Of a DNA stretch of 7,427 bases, positions 1-5,985 are shown in pieces; within the stretch, counting starts at the first letter, position 1, and every line of letters begins with the position of its first letter. The notes under the pieces were generated by a model that saw nothing but the letters and a program-made list of their open reading frames with translations, made no database searches and had not been told where the DNA came from. A program made the position numbers and the translations under genes. The DNA lies in contig DATDCY010000173.1 in NCBI GenBank assembly GCA_036524115.1, positions 1 through 7,427 on the forward strand, written 5' to 3'. Origin of the DNA: a bacterium. GTDB taxonomy: Bacteria > JAUVQV01 > DATDCY01.

Positions 1-1797
1 CGCGTGGTCGAGCGGCCCTTCCCAGGGCTCGCGCGCGCAGCCGCGACGGGCGGCGAGAGCTTCGAAGCGCTCGCGGCGCCGCTCCAGCGGGCTGCGGCCC
101 CCGTCGCGCCGCCCGCGGGCGGCGAGGAGCGCGAGCGCCGCCAGCGCGATCGCCGCGGCCAGCGCGATGAGCGCCGCGCGCGACGCGCCGGCGGGAAGAC
201 GGAGGCGGCGCAGGCTCCGGAAGCCTTCCGCCCCGGCGCGGGCGATCTGGAGCTGCGATTCGGCGTCGTACTGGACGACCCAGCTGTTCCAGCGCATCCG
301 CAGCGTATCGAGCCAGAGCAGCGGCCGCCGCAGCCGCCGCGACGCCGCGGTGGCGCCGAGCGCCGCCGCCGCCGGGGTGGCGTCGAGGCGGACCCACTCG
401 CCGTCGATCCAGGCCTCGACCCAGGCGTGCGCGGAGGCCTGAGTCACGAGGTAGTAGGAGCCGGCGGCGACCCAGTCGCCGCCGAGGTAGCCGCTGACGA
501 GGCGCGCCGGGACCCCGCAGACGCGCAGCATGGTCGCGAGCCCGGCGGCGAAGTACTCGCAGTAGCCCGTGCGGTTGACCAGCAGGAACGCCTCGAGCGG
601 GTCGCCCGCCGGCGCCGGCACCTCGAGGGAGTAGGTGTAGCCGCGGGCGAAGTGCGCCAGGAGCCGGTCCGCGATGCGCCGCGGGTCGATCTCGCCGCCG
701 GCGGCGCGCAGCGCCAGATCCCGGATCGGATCGGGGAGCGCGGCCGGCACGGCGAGGTCCAGGGCGCGCTCCTCGCGCGAGAGCCGCTCGGCGTAGCGGT
801 CGCCGGGGACGGATGTGCCGGTGTAGCGGATGCGCCGTGCCAGCGGCAGGGGCAGGCGCAGCGCGCGGCCGGCGCCGAGGAGCTGGAGCCGCGCGCCCAC
901 CGTCGCGCGCAGGGGCGACTCGAGGAGGAAGAGCTGCCGGTCGCCGTGGGGCTCGACGAAGTACGTGACGCGGGTGCCGGCGGGCTGCGCCGGTCCCTGC
1001 GGCGGGGGCGTGGCCGGGCGCCAGAGCGGGGAGACGCTCCACCTGCGCCCGTCCGTGACCTCGAGGACGGCGCCGCGCCAGTACGGCGTCGTGGCCAGCG
1101 GTCCGTCCTCGATCTCGGCACGGAATGCGACCGCGCCGCTGAGTGCCACGCGCTCGACGTCCCCGAGGCGCAGCTGGTCCGAGACGCCGCTGGTCCCCGT
1201 CCGCGATCGCGCCCCGAGTCCCGCCCAGAAGGGGTTCACCGAGCGTGGCAGCACGACGAACAGCAGCGCCGCCAGCGGCAGGGACGCCGCGACGAGCCCG
1301 CCGCCGATCACGGCCAGGCGTCGGGCGAGGCGCCGGTCCAGCGCCGGGACCGCCTCGGCGAAGGGGAGCCAGAGCAGGAAGAGCACCCCGAGGACGATCG
1401 CGGCCACCAGCAGGAGGGCGAAGCCGATTTCCGGCTCCAGCGAGGCGCACCCCGCGACGAGCAGCAGCGATACGGCGAGGATCTGGAGGTGGTCCCGGCG
1501 CGCCTTCGCGCCGAGGAGCTTGACCGCCAGCAGCAGCGCCAGCGCCGCGAGCGACTGCTCCGCGAGCGTGTCGCGCCGCGGGGGCGCGAGGAAGGCGAGC
1601 GAGCCCGCCAGCCCGACGAGATTGAGGACGAAGACCGGTGCGCGGCGGCCGCCCCGGTGGTCCCAGAGCGCCCCGGCGATCCAGCCGAAGGCCGCCAGCA
1701 TCCAGGCGCTGCGGTGCAGCGGCGAGAGGGCGACCGCGGCCGTGGCCGCCGCCGCGAGGGCGTACGCGAACGCCAGGCTGACGCTGCGCGGCCTCAC
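1..1797 (-). CDS. TgpA-like membrane transglutaminase (DUF3488 + transglutaminase core), 3' end cut by the window
   Basis: I translated this minus-strand frame directly; 599 codons are open and run off the window at base 1. The N-terminus holds six or seven hydrophobic segments (about residues 6-24, 31-45, 54-70, 80-95, 104-119, 124-145, 163-183), the membrane part typical of DUF3488/TgpA proteins. An extracytoplasmic transglutaminase-like core follows, with a full Cys-His-Asp triad: Cys413 in RTGYCEYFA, His457 in AHAWVEAW and Asp472 in RLDATP. A further membrane helix lies near residues 540-561, then a basic tail begins (a DUF4129-like C-terminal region is usual in the family, but is outside the window). 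The GTG start at 1797-1795 overlaps the stop of the DUF58 gene in a GTGA arrangement, so translational coupling is likely. The family is thought to act on cell-envelope proteins or peptides; the substrate is unknown. The intact triad argues for an active enzyme. Family assignment is firm, precise function is not. Confidence 0.93.
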   Translation of the reverse strand, partial: MRPRSVSLAFAYALAAAATAAVALSPLHRSAWMLAAFGWIAGALWDHRGGRRAPVFVLNLVGLAGSLAFLAPPRRDTLAEQSLAALALLLAVKLLGAKARRDHLQILAVSLLLVAGCASLEPEIGFALLLVAAIVLGVLFLLWLPFAEAVPALDRRLARRLAVIGGGLVAASLPLAALLFVVLPRSVNPFWAGLGARSRTGTSGVSDQLRLGDVERVALSGAVAFRAEIEDGPLATTPYWRGAVLEVTDGRRWSVSPLWRPATPPPQGPAQPAGTRVTYFVEPHGDRQLFLLESPLRATVGARLQLLGAGRALRLPLPLARRIRYTGTSVPGDRYAERLSREERALDLAVPAALPDPIRDLALRAAGGEIDPRRIADRLLAHFARGYTYSLEVPAPAGDPLEAFLLVNRTGYCEYFAAGLATMLRVCGVPARLVSGYLGGDWVAAGSYYLVTQASAHAWVEAWIDGEWVRLDATPAAAALGATAASRRLRRPLLWLDTLRMRWNSWVVQYDAESQLQIARAGAEGFRSLRRLRLPAGASRAALIALAAAIALAALALLAARGRRDGGRSPLERRRERFEALAARRGCAREPWEGPLDHA

Positions 1798-2750
1798 GTC
1801 GGTCCCGGGAAGCGCGCGAGCGCGCCGAGGAGCGCGCGGCGGTGGGCCTGGCCGCTGCCGGGGGCGAAGGTCTGCCCGGGCAGCTCGAGGCCGGCGGCGC
1901 GTCCCCGCCGCAGCGCCGTGCGCACGAGCCAGGCGAGCTGGCCGAGGCGCGCCTCCGTGCCCGGTCCGGGGACCGCGTCGAAGGCGTACACGACCGGCGG
2001 CGCGCCCTCGGACTCGAACTCCTTCGTGAGCAGCCGGCGCAGGCGCAGCCAGCTCGTCCACTGCACGCGCGCGATGGCGTCGCCCGGGACGTAATCCCTC
2101 AGGCCGCGGTAGTCGCCCCCGAGGCCCGCCTTGCGGCGCGTCGCCAGCTCGCCCTCGCGCTCGGCGCGGTCGACGCTCTCCCAGGAGACCGGCAGCGGTT
2201 GCGGGTAGACGAGGCAGCCGCCGCGGGGCCGCACGACGCGGCCGCGGCGTATGAGACCGAAGGGGAACTCGGAGGAGATCTCCAGCGCCGGCCACGGCTG
2301 CACCCCGCGCGCGGGGAAGCTCACGGCCAGCGGCACGTCGGTCGCGCCGCCGCGCGGCACCTCGGCGGCCACCGCGGCGGGCGGCTTCCCCGCTTCCCCC
2401 ACCGCCAGCAGGTAGGACGCTCGGCCCGGCCCGGCCGCGAGCAGGACGCGCACGGACGCCGGGCGGCCCGCCCACGCCTCGTCCGGCGGGAGCAGCCGGA
2501 CGCTCGCCGCCGCCAGATTGCGGTGCCCGAGGATGCCGGAGAGCGCGAGCAGGGCCAGCAGCGAGGCCACGACGAAGTAGAGGAGGTTGTTGCCGGAGTT
2601 CACCGCAACGACGCCCGCCGCCAGGACGAGGGCGATCGCGAAACCCCCGGGCGCGGTGAGCCGGATGCGCAGGTCCCCGGCGGCGAGGGGGACGCCGGCG
2701 GGCTCAGCGGACGGGGGTGGCCCGGAGGAGGTCCCGGACGAGGGAGGCAC
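1794..2750 (-). CDS. DUF58 domain membrane protein
   Basis: 318 residues. Two hydrophobic segments near the N-terminus (about residues 35-51 and 55-74) are joined by the NSGNNLLY stretch often seen in this DUF58 subgroup. The conserved DUF58 core appears as RDYVPGD (residues 218-224) followed by a Trp-containing segment QWTSWLRLRRLLTKEFE. The GTG start at 2750-2748 is supported by AAAGG at 2762-2758, seven bases upstream; it makes the gene overlap the end of the MoxR gene by 47 bases. The 3' end overlaps the transglutaminase start by 4 bases. DUF58 proteins are regularly encoded between a MoxR ATPase and a TgpA-type transglutaminase and are thought to be membrane partners of the ATPase; biochemical function is not established. 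The length of about 320 residues fits the short DUF58 type without an obvious full von Willebrand A domain. Confidence 0.92.
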   Translation of the reverse strand: MPPSSGTSSGPPPSAEPAGVPLAAGDLRIRLTAPGGFAIALVLAAGVVAVNSGNNLLYFVVASLLALLALSGILGHRNLAAASVRLLPPDEAWAGRPASVRVLLAAGPGRASYLLAVGEAGKPPAAVAAEVPRGGATDVPLAVSFPARGVQPWPALEISSEFPFGLIRRGRVVRPRGGCLVYPQPLPVSWESVDRAEREGELATRRKAGLGGDYRGLRDYVPGDAIARVQWTSWLRLRRLLTKEFESEGAPPVVYAFDAVPGPGTEARLGQLAWLVRTALRRGRAAGLELPGQTFAPGSGQAHRRALLGALARFPGPT

Positions 2751-3627
2751 GGTCCAGCCTTTCGAACTCGCCCCGGGGAAGGAGGCGGTGCGCGACCACC
2801 GCCTCGGCCACGCCCTGCACGTCCTCGGGGACGCAGTAGTCCCTGCCCGCGAGCAGCGCCGCAGCCTTCGCCGCGCGCACCCAGTGCTCGGCGCCGCGCG
2901 GGGAGATGCCGATGAGCAGGCGGTCCGAGACGCGGGAGGCGGCAGCGAGGTCGAGGACGTACTCCAGCAGCGGCGCGGCGACGGTCACCGCGGCCGCGCG
3001 TTCCTGGAGGGCGGCGAGGTCGTCGGCGCCGACGACCGCCTCGGCGCGGTCGACGCGCTCGCGCGTGTCCAGGTTTGCGAGGAGGACGCGTTCGGCGTCG
3101 CGCCCGGGGTAGCCCATGCGCAGCGTCATCATGAAGCGGTCGAGTTGCGACTCGGGCAGCGGGTAGGTGCCGTAGTGCTCGACCGGGTTCTGGGTCGCGA
3201 TCACGAAGAAGGGCTGCGGCAGCTGGTGGGTGCGGCCCTCCACCGAGACCTGCCCCTCGGCCATCGCCTCGAGCAGCGCGCTCTGGGTCTTCGGCGTGGC
3301 GCGGTTGATCTCGTCGGCGAGGACGATCTGGTGGAAGACCGGCCCGGGCCGGAAGGCGAGGGCGCCCGTCCCCACGTCCAGCACCGACACGCCCAGGATG
3401 TCGGTCGGGAGCAGGTCCGCGGTGAACTGCACCCGCGCGAAGTCGAGCCCCAGCACCCGGGCCAGCGCCAGGGCGAGGGTGGTCTTGCCGACGCCGGGGA
3501 GGTCCTCGAGGAGCAGGTGGCCGCGCGCCAGCAGGCAGGCCACCGCCAGCCGCACGACGTCCTCCTTGCCACGCACGAGGGCGTTCACGGCGGCGAGGGC
3601 GGCGTCGATCCGACCGTCGGTCTTCAC
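2704..3627 (-). CDS. MoxR-family AAA+ ATPase
   Basis: 307 residues from the GTG chosen here. Motifs in order: Walker A GVGKT (residues 45-49, Lys48), Walker B with DEINRA (105-110), sensor 1 in ATQNP (Asn147), the family-typical TYPLPESQLDRF stretch just after it, and sensor 2 in SPRG (Arg244), with the C-terminal helical lid beyond. All nucleotide-binding residues expected for MoxR are present. MoxR ATPases act in the cytoplasm as chaperone-like factors that help assemble or activate partner complexes, here probably the DUF58 protein encoded next, which overlaps this gene by 47 bases. The start is uncertain: GTG at 3645-3643 would add six residues, with AAGGGG only two bases upstream; GTG at 3627 has a GGGGG run three bases away. 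An ATG at 3637-3635 is better spaced from AAGGGG but lies out of frame, which may point to a one-base indel in the G run. The open frame continues much further upstream, but that part crosses the ferredoxin gene and is not credible coding sequence. Confidence 0.93.
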   Translation of the reverse strand: MKTDGRIDAALAAVNALVRGKEDVVRLAVACLLARGHLLLEDLPGVGKTTLALALARVLGLDFARVQFTADLLPTDILGVSVLDVGTGALAFRPGPVFHQIVLADEINRATPKTQSALLEAMAEGQVSVEGRTHQLPQPFFVIATQNPVEHYGTYPLPESQLDRFMMTLRMGYPGRDAERVLLANLDTRERVDRAEAVVGADDLAALQERAAAVTVAAPLLEYVLDLAAASRVSDRLLIGISPRGAEHWVRAAKAAALLAGRDYCVPEDVQGVAEAVVAHRLLPRGEFERLDRASLVRDLLRATPVR

Positions 3628-3651
3628 GGGCCCCCATGCTAGCACATCCCC

Positions 3652-3680
3652 TTGCAATTTCGCCGGGCCTTCGCTAACGT
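3652..3680 (+). promoter_or_regulatory. Weak candidate sigma70-type promoter for the ferredoxin gene
   Basis: TTGCAA (3652-3657) and TAACGT (3675-3680) are separated by exactly 17 bases, in the least GC-rich patch of the window. They match the -35 consensus at 4 of 6 positions and the -10 consensus at 3 of 6. Transcription would start near 3687 and leave a leader of about 70 bases before the ferredoxin ATG. The spacing and base composition are the main support; the boxes themselves are poor matches. Confidence 0.33.
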
Positions 3681-3756
3681 AACGCTTCGTTTTCTGCGCG
3701 GACGGCCTGCCTTCCGCGCGCGAGATGCGGCAACCCGGACAGGGGAGGAACAGGAC

Positions 3757-3951
3757 ATGGCGGTGAAGAAGGTCTGGATCGAGGAAGGCTGTACCGTGTG
3801 CGGCGTCTGCGCCGATCTGGCGCCCGAGGTCTTCCAGCTGGGCGACGACTCGAGCACGGTGATCGCGGGCGCGAACCTGGCCGCGAACTCCGACGCCATC
3901 ATCGACGCGGCGCGCAACTGCCCCGTCGAGATCATCAAGTACGAGGAGTAG
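3757..3951 (+). CDS. Small single-cluster [4Fe-4S] ferredoxin
   Basis: 64 residues. The cluster ligands are Cys12, Cys15 and Cys18 in CTVCGVC, with the fourth, Cys55, in the NCPVE motif near the C-terminus. This is the C-x2-C-x2-C...C-P layout of monocluster bacterial ferredoxins of about 60 residues, such as those of Desulfovibrio. A second cluster motif is absent and the chain is acidic, both normal for this type. It is a soluble cytoplasmic low-potential electron carrier; the partner enzyme cannot be told from this window. The ATG at 3757 is preceded by a strong ribosome-binding site (GGGAGGA, about 3743-3749, seven bases away), which decides the start over an upstream in-frame TTG at 3652. 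The gene is divergent from the MoxR operon and followed by a hairpin, so it is probably transcribed alone or with limited read-through. Confidence 0.93.
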   Translation: MAVKKVWIEEGCTVCGVCADLAPEVFQLGDDSSTVIAGANLAANSDAIIDAARNCPVEIIKYEE

Positions 3952-3968
3952 CACCGGTCCTTCCGGCG

Positions 3969-3994
3969 CGGGGCGGCCCGCTGCCGCCCCGTTT
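3969..3994 (+). terminator. Rho-independent-like terminator after the ferredoxin gene
   Basis: A perfect 9-base-pair inverted repeat, CGGGGCGGC (3969-3977) and GCCGCCCCG (3983-3991), surrounds a five-base loop (CCGCT) and is followed by TTT (3992-3994). It begins 17 bases after the ferredoxin stop codon. The stem is nearly all G-C pairs. The T run is short, as is common in GC-rich genomes, so termination may be partial and allow read-through into the next gene, for which no clear promoter is visible. Confidence 0.68.
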
Positions 3995-4036
3995 CGGTCC
4001 ACGCCACCCGCCGCTGCCCCCGCGGGAAGCCCCTCC

Positions 4037-4936
4037 GTGCCACGCGCCTGCATCGTCGTTCTGCTGCTCTGCGGCCTCGTCGTGCGCCCACCGTCGGCCG
4101 TCGCCGGGCCGGCGGAGGCGGACCCGGCCGTCCGTCGGGGGCTGGCGGCGCGCGAGGAGCTGCGCCGGCGCGTCGATCCGGCGGCCGGGCCGCCCGCCGA
4201 GGAGACGTGGGTCGCGGTCTCGCCGGGAGGGCGTCCTGCGCTCGTGGTCAAGGGGCGCGTGAGCGGGCCGGACGGGCGGCCCACGCTGCGCGACGAGGCC
4301 ATCGTCGACCTCGGGGCCGGGCGCGTCACCTCCTTCGTCTGGTTCCCCAACGCGAGCGCGCGCAAGGCCGGCGAGGCGATCATCTCGCTCGGCGAGGTCT
4401 CCTCGCGCGCCGACGCCCAGGTACGCCGGCTCCTCCCCGGCACGGAGCTGGCGCTCGAGGGCATCCAGCGCTACCGCGCCAGCGGCGAGGAGAGCATCTA
4501 CTACGAGGCGAGCTTCACCGACCCCGGCGGCGACGTCCCCTTCCTGCAGCCCACGGTGCGGCTGTTGCTGGACGCGTCGACGGGCAACTTCTTCCGTTTC
4601 GACGCCGACCCCGACTGGTTCGCGCCGCCGAAGGCGCCCAAGGCGCGCCTGTCGCGCAAGGCCGCCGAGCGGGTTGCCGCGGCGGCGCTCGCGGCGCGCG
4701 ACCTCTCGCCGGCGTTGGGGGCGGGCGCCGCGCCGGGAAAGACGGGAGCGGCGGAGCTGTTCATCGTGCGGCCCAACGACTGGCTGGCTTCGCCGGGGGA
4801 GGCCGCGGCGGCGCGCGCCCGCGTCGCCTGGGTCGTCCCCTTCTCGCTCAAGGGCGAACCGGGCCGCCTCGTGCACCGGCTGTTCGTGGACGCGGCGACC
4901 GGGAAACTGCTCGGCGGGCTGCCCGGGGCTCGTTGA
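4037..4936 (+). CDS. Secreted protein of unknown function with two PepSY/YcdB-like units
   Basis: 299 residues, starting at GTG 4037 with GGGAAG (4024-4029) seven bases upstream. The N-terminus is a good Sec signal peptide: a short basic start, a hydrophobic run CIVVLLLCGLVV (residues 5-16) and an AVA/G cleavage site after residue 23. Cys12 lies within the hydrophobic run, but the residue before it is Leu, which does not fit a lipobox. The mature part shows two similar endings, LLLDASTGNFFRF (Asp179, Thr182-Gly183) and LFVDAATGKLLGG (Asp285, Thr288-Gly289), each preceded by beta-rich sequence and an A-rich or R-rich helix. This D-x2-TG pattern is typical of PepSY or YcdB-type modules, which in known proteins often act as inhibitory or binding domains in the envelope. 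No catalytic motif is visible. It follows the ferredoxin hairpin, and its stop codon forms part of the next promoter. The gene itself is certain; the domain assignment is tentative. Confidence 0.85.
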   Translation: MPRACIVVLLLCGLVVRPPSAVAGPAEADPAVRRGLAAREELRRRVDPAAGPPAEETWVAVSPGGRPALVVKGRVSGPDGRPTLRDEAIVDLGAGRVTSFVWFPNASARKAGEAIISLGEVSSRADAQVRRLLPGTELALEGIQRYRASGEESIYYEASFTDPGGDVPFLQPTVRLLLDASTGNFFRFDADPDWFAPPKAPKARLSRKAAERVAAAALAARDLSPALGAGAAPGKTGAAELFIVRPNDWLASPGEAAAARARVAWVVPFSLKGEPGRLVHRLFVDAATGKLLGGLPGAR

Positions 4937-4960
4937 CAAGAGCAGGCGAGGCCGTACACT
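4933..4960 (+). promoter_or_regulatory. Candidate promoter for a leaderless reductase-glycosyltransferase mRNA
   Basis: TTGACA (4933-4938), a perfect -35 consensus, overlaps the TGA stop of the preceding gene. After 16 bases comes TACACT (4955-4960), a 4 of 6 match to the -10 consensus that keeps the key first T, second A and last T. Only eight bases lie between this box and the ATG at 4969, so a normal start point would fall at about 4967-4969, at or next to the start codon. There is no Shine-Dalgarno sequence at a useful distance before that ATG, which fits translation of a leaderless transcript. Confidence 0.6.
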
Positions 4961-4968
4961 CCCGTCCC

Positions 4969-5985
4969 ATGGATCAGAAGGGGCCGGTCCTCGTCACGGG
5001 CGCGGCCGGCTTCGGCGGCAGCCATCTCGTCGAGCACCTGCTCGAGCGCGGGCTCGCCGTGGTCGGGCTCGACCACCCGGAGGCGCGGCCCGAGAATCTC
5101 GAGGCCGTGCGCGGGCGGATCGACTACGTCGCCTGCGACCTCGCGGCCGGCGGCGCGGACGAGGTGCGCGGGGCCCTCGGCGGGCGGGAGTTCGCCGCGG
5201 TCTACCACCTCGCGGGCCTCGCGAGCGTGCGCCGCTCCTTCGGCGAGGTCCGGCGGACCCTCGAGGTGAACGCGTTCGCCTCGGTCAACCTCCTCGAGGC
5301 GCTCCTGCGGCAGGCGACGCCGCCGCGGGTGCTCCTCGTGGGCTCGGCGGAGGAGTACGGCGTCGCGCCCGCGGGCGCCGGCGCGCTCGCCGAGGACGCG
5401 CCGCTGGCGCCGGCGAACCCCTACGCCCTGAGCAAGGTCTGGCAGGAGGCGCTCGGGGGCTACTACGCGCGGACCCGGCGCTGGCCGATCCTCATGACGC
5501 GCACCTACAACCACACGGGGCCCCGCCAGGGGGCGGACTACGTGTGCGCCGACTTCGCGCGGCAGATCGCGCGCATCGAGCTGCGCCTCGCGGAGCCGGT
5601 CATCCGCGTGGGGAACCTCGGGGCCGCGCGCGACTTTCTCGACGTGCGGGACGTCGTGCGTGCCTACCGGCTCATCGTGGCCCGGGGGACCCCGGGCGCG
5701 GCGTACAACGTCTGCTCCGGCAGCGTGCGGACCATCGCGGATCTGCTGCAGATCCTGCTCGGGCAGGCGGTGCTCAGGATCAAGGTCGAGGTCGACGTGT
5801 CGCGCCACCGCCCGGTGGACGTCCCGGTCCTGCACGGCGACCCCGGGCGCCTCGCGCGCGAGACGGGCTGGGCCCCGGCCATCGGGATCGAGCGGAGCCT
5901 CGGCGACCTGCTCGAATACTGGCGTCGGCGCGTCGCGGCCGAGGCGGGCGCCGGGCAGCCGCGCGCGGCGGGCTCGCCGGCGTGA
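4969..5985 (+). CDS. rmd: Extended SDR nucleotide-sugar enzyme, probably GDP-6-deoxy-4-keto-D-mannose reductase (Rmd-like)
   Basis: 338 residues. The N-terminal Rossmann motif is TGAAGFGGSHL, with Gly11, Gly14 and Gly17 binding NAD(P). The SDR catalytic set is present: Ser126 in GSAEEYG, Tyr152 and Lys156 in NPYALSK. Several stretches resemble Rmd, the enzyme that reduces GDP-4-keto-6-deoxy-D-mannose to GDP-D-rhamnose: GSAEEYG, YNHTGPRQG, DFARQIARIE, ARDFLDVRDVVRAY, YNVCSGS, and the end HRPVDVPVLHGD...TGWAP...LLEYWR. It is somewhat longer than the usual Rmd (about 300 residues), mainly through an alanine-rich and arginine-rich tail of about 20 residues. The start is fixed by the Rossmann strand and the absence of any other ATG upstream; no ribosome-binding site is seen, and a promoter lies eight bases before it. 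The stop overlaps the glycosyltransferase start (GTGA), so the two are coupled. A related GDP-mannose dehydratase or 4-epimerase cannot be excluded; no dehydratase partner is in the window. Confidence 0.9.
   Translation: MDQKGPVLVTGAAGFGGSHLVEHLLERGLAVVGLDHPEARPENLEAVRGRIDYVACDLAAGGADEVRGALGGREFAAVYHLAGLASVRRSFGEVRRTLEVNAFASVNLLEALLRQATPPRVLLVGSAEEYGVAPAGAGALAEDAPLAPANPYALSKVWQEALGGYYARTRRWPILMTRTYNHTGPRQGADYVCADFARQIARIELRLAEPVIRVGNLGAARDFLDVRDVVRAYRLIVARGTPGAAYNVCSGSVRTIADLLQILLGQAVLRIKVEVDVSRHRPVDVPVLHGDPGRLARETGWAPAIGIERSLGDLLEYWRRRVAAEAGAGQPRAAGSPA

Noticed and set aside
4-2094. A 696-codon open frame on the plus strand, antisense to the transglutaminase and part of the DUF58 gene.
   Set aside because: Its product is low-complexity Arg, Ala, Gly and Glu sequence without domains, and the opposite strand encodes well-conserved families. 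Long antisense frames are expected at this GC content.
2600-3637. A 345-codon minus-strand frame beginning at the ATG of 3637, with a well-spaced AAGGGG.
   Set aside because: It is a shifted shadow of the ATPase gene, rich in Arg and Pro and without motifs. The ATG is more interesting as a possible displaced moxR start.
2587-3642. A 351-codon plus-strand frame antisense to the ATPase and DUF58 genes.
   Set aside because: It has no domain pattern and follows from the base composition of the real genes on the other strand.
3671-3690. A partly repeated AACG motif (CTAACGTAACGCTTCG) considered as an operator between the divergent genes.
   Set aside because: The symmetry is short and imperfect and overlaps the candidate -10 box; nothing else supports a regulator site, and no regulator gene is adjacent.
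4040-4075. A lipoprotein signal at Cys12 of the PepSY-like protein.
   Set aside because: Leu precedes the Cys where Gly, Ala or Ser is needed, and a good ordinary signal peptidase site follows after residue 23.
3646-4464. The long upstream extension of the MoxR frame, giving a 586-residue protein.
   Set aside because: It lies antisense to the ferredoxin and the PepSY-like gene, has no recognisable domain, and would make the protein nearly twice the usual MoxR length.
4674-5981. An upstream extension of the glycosyltransferase frame, giving a 799-residue protein.
   Set aside because: The added part is Arg-rich shadow sequence of the PepSY-like and reductase genes; the GTG at 5982 with its GTGA overlap gives a normal GT4 length.
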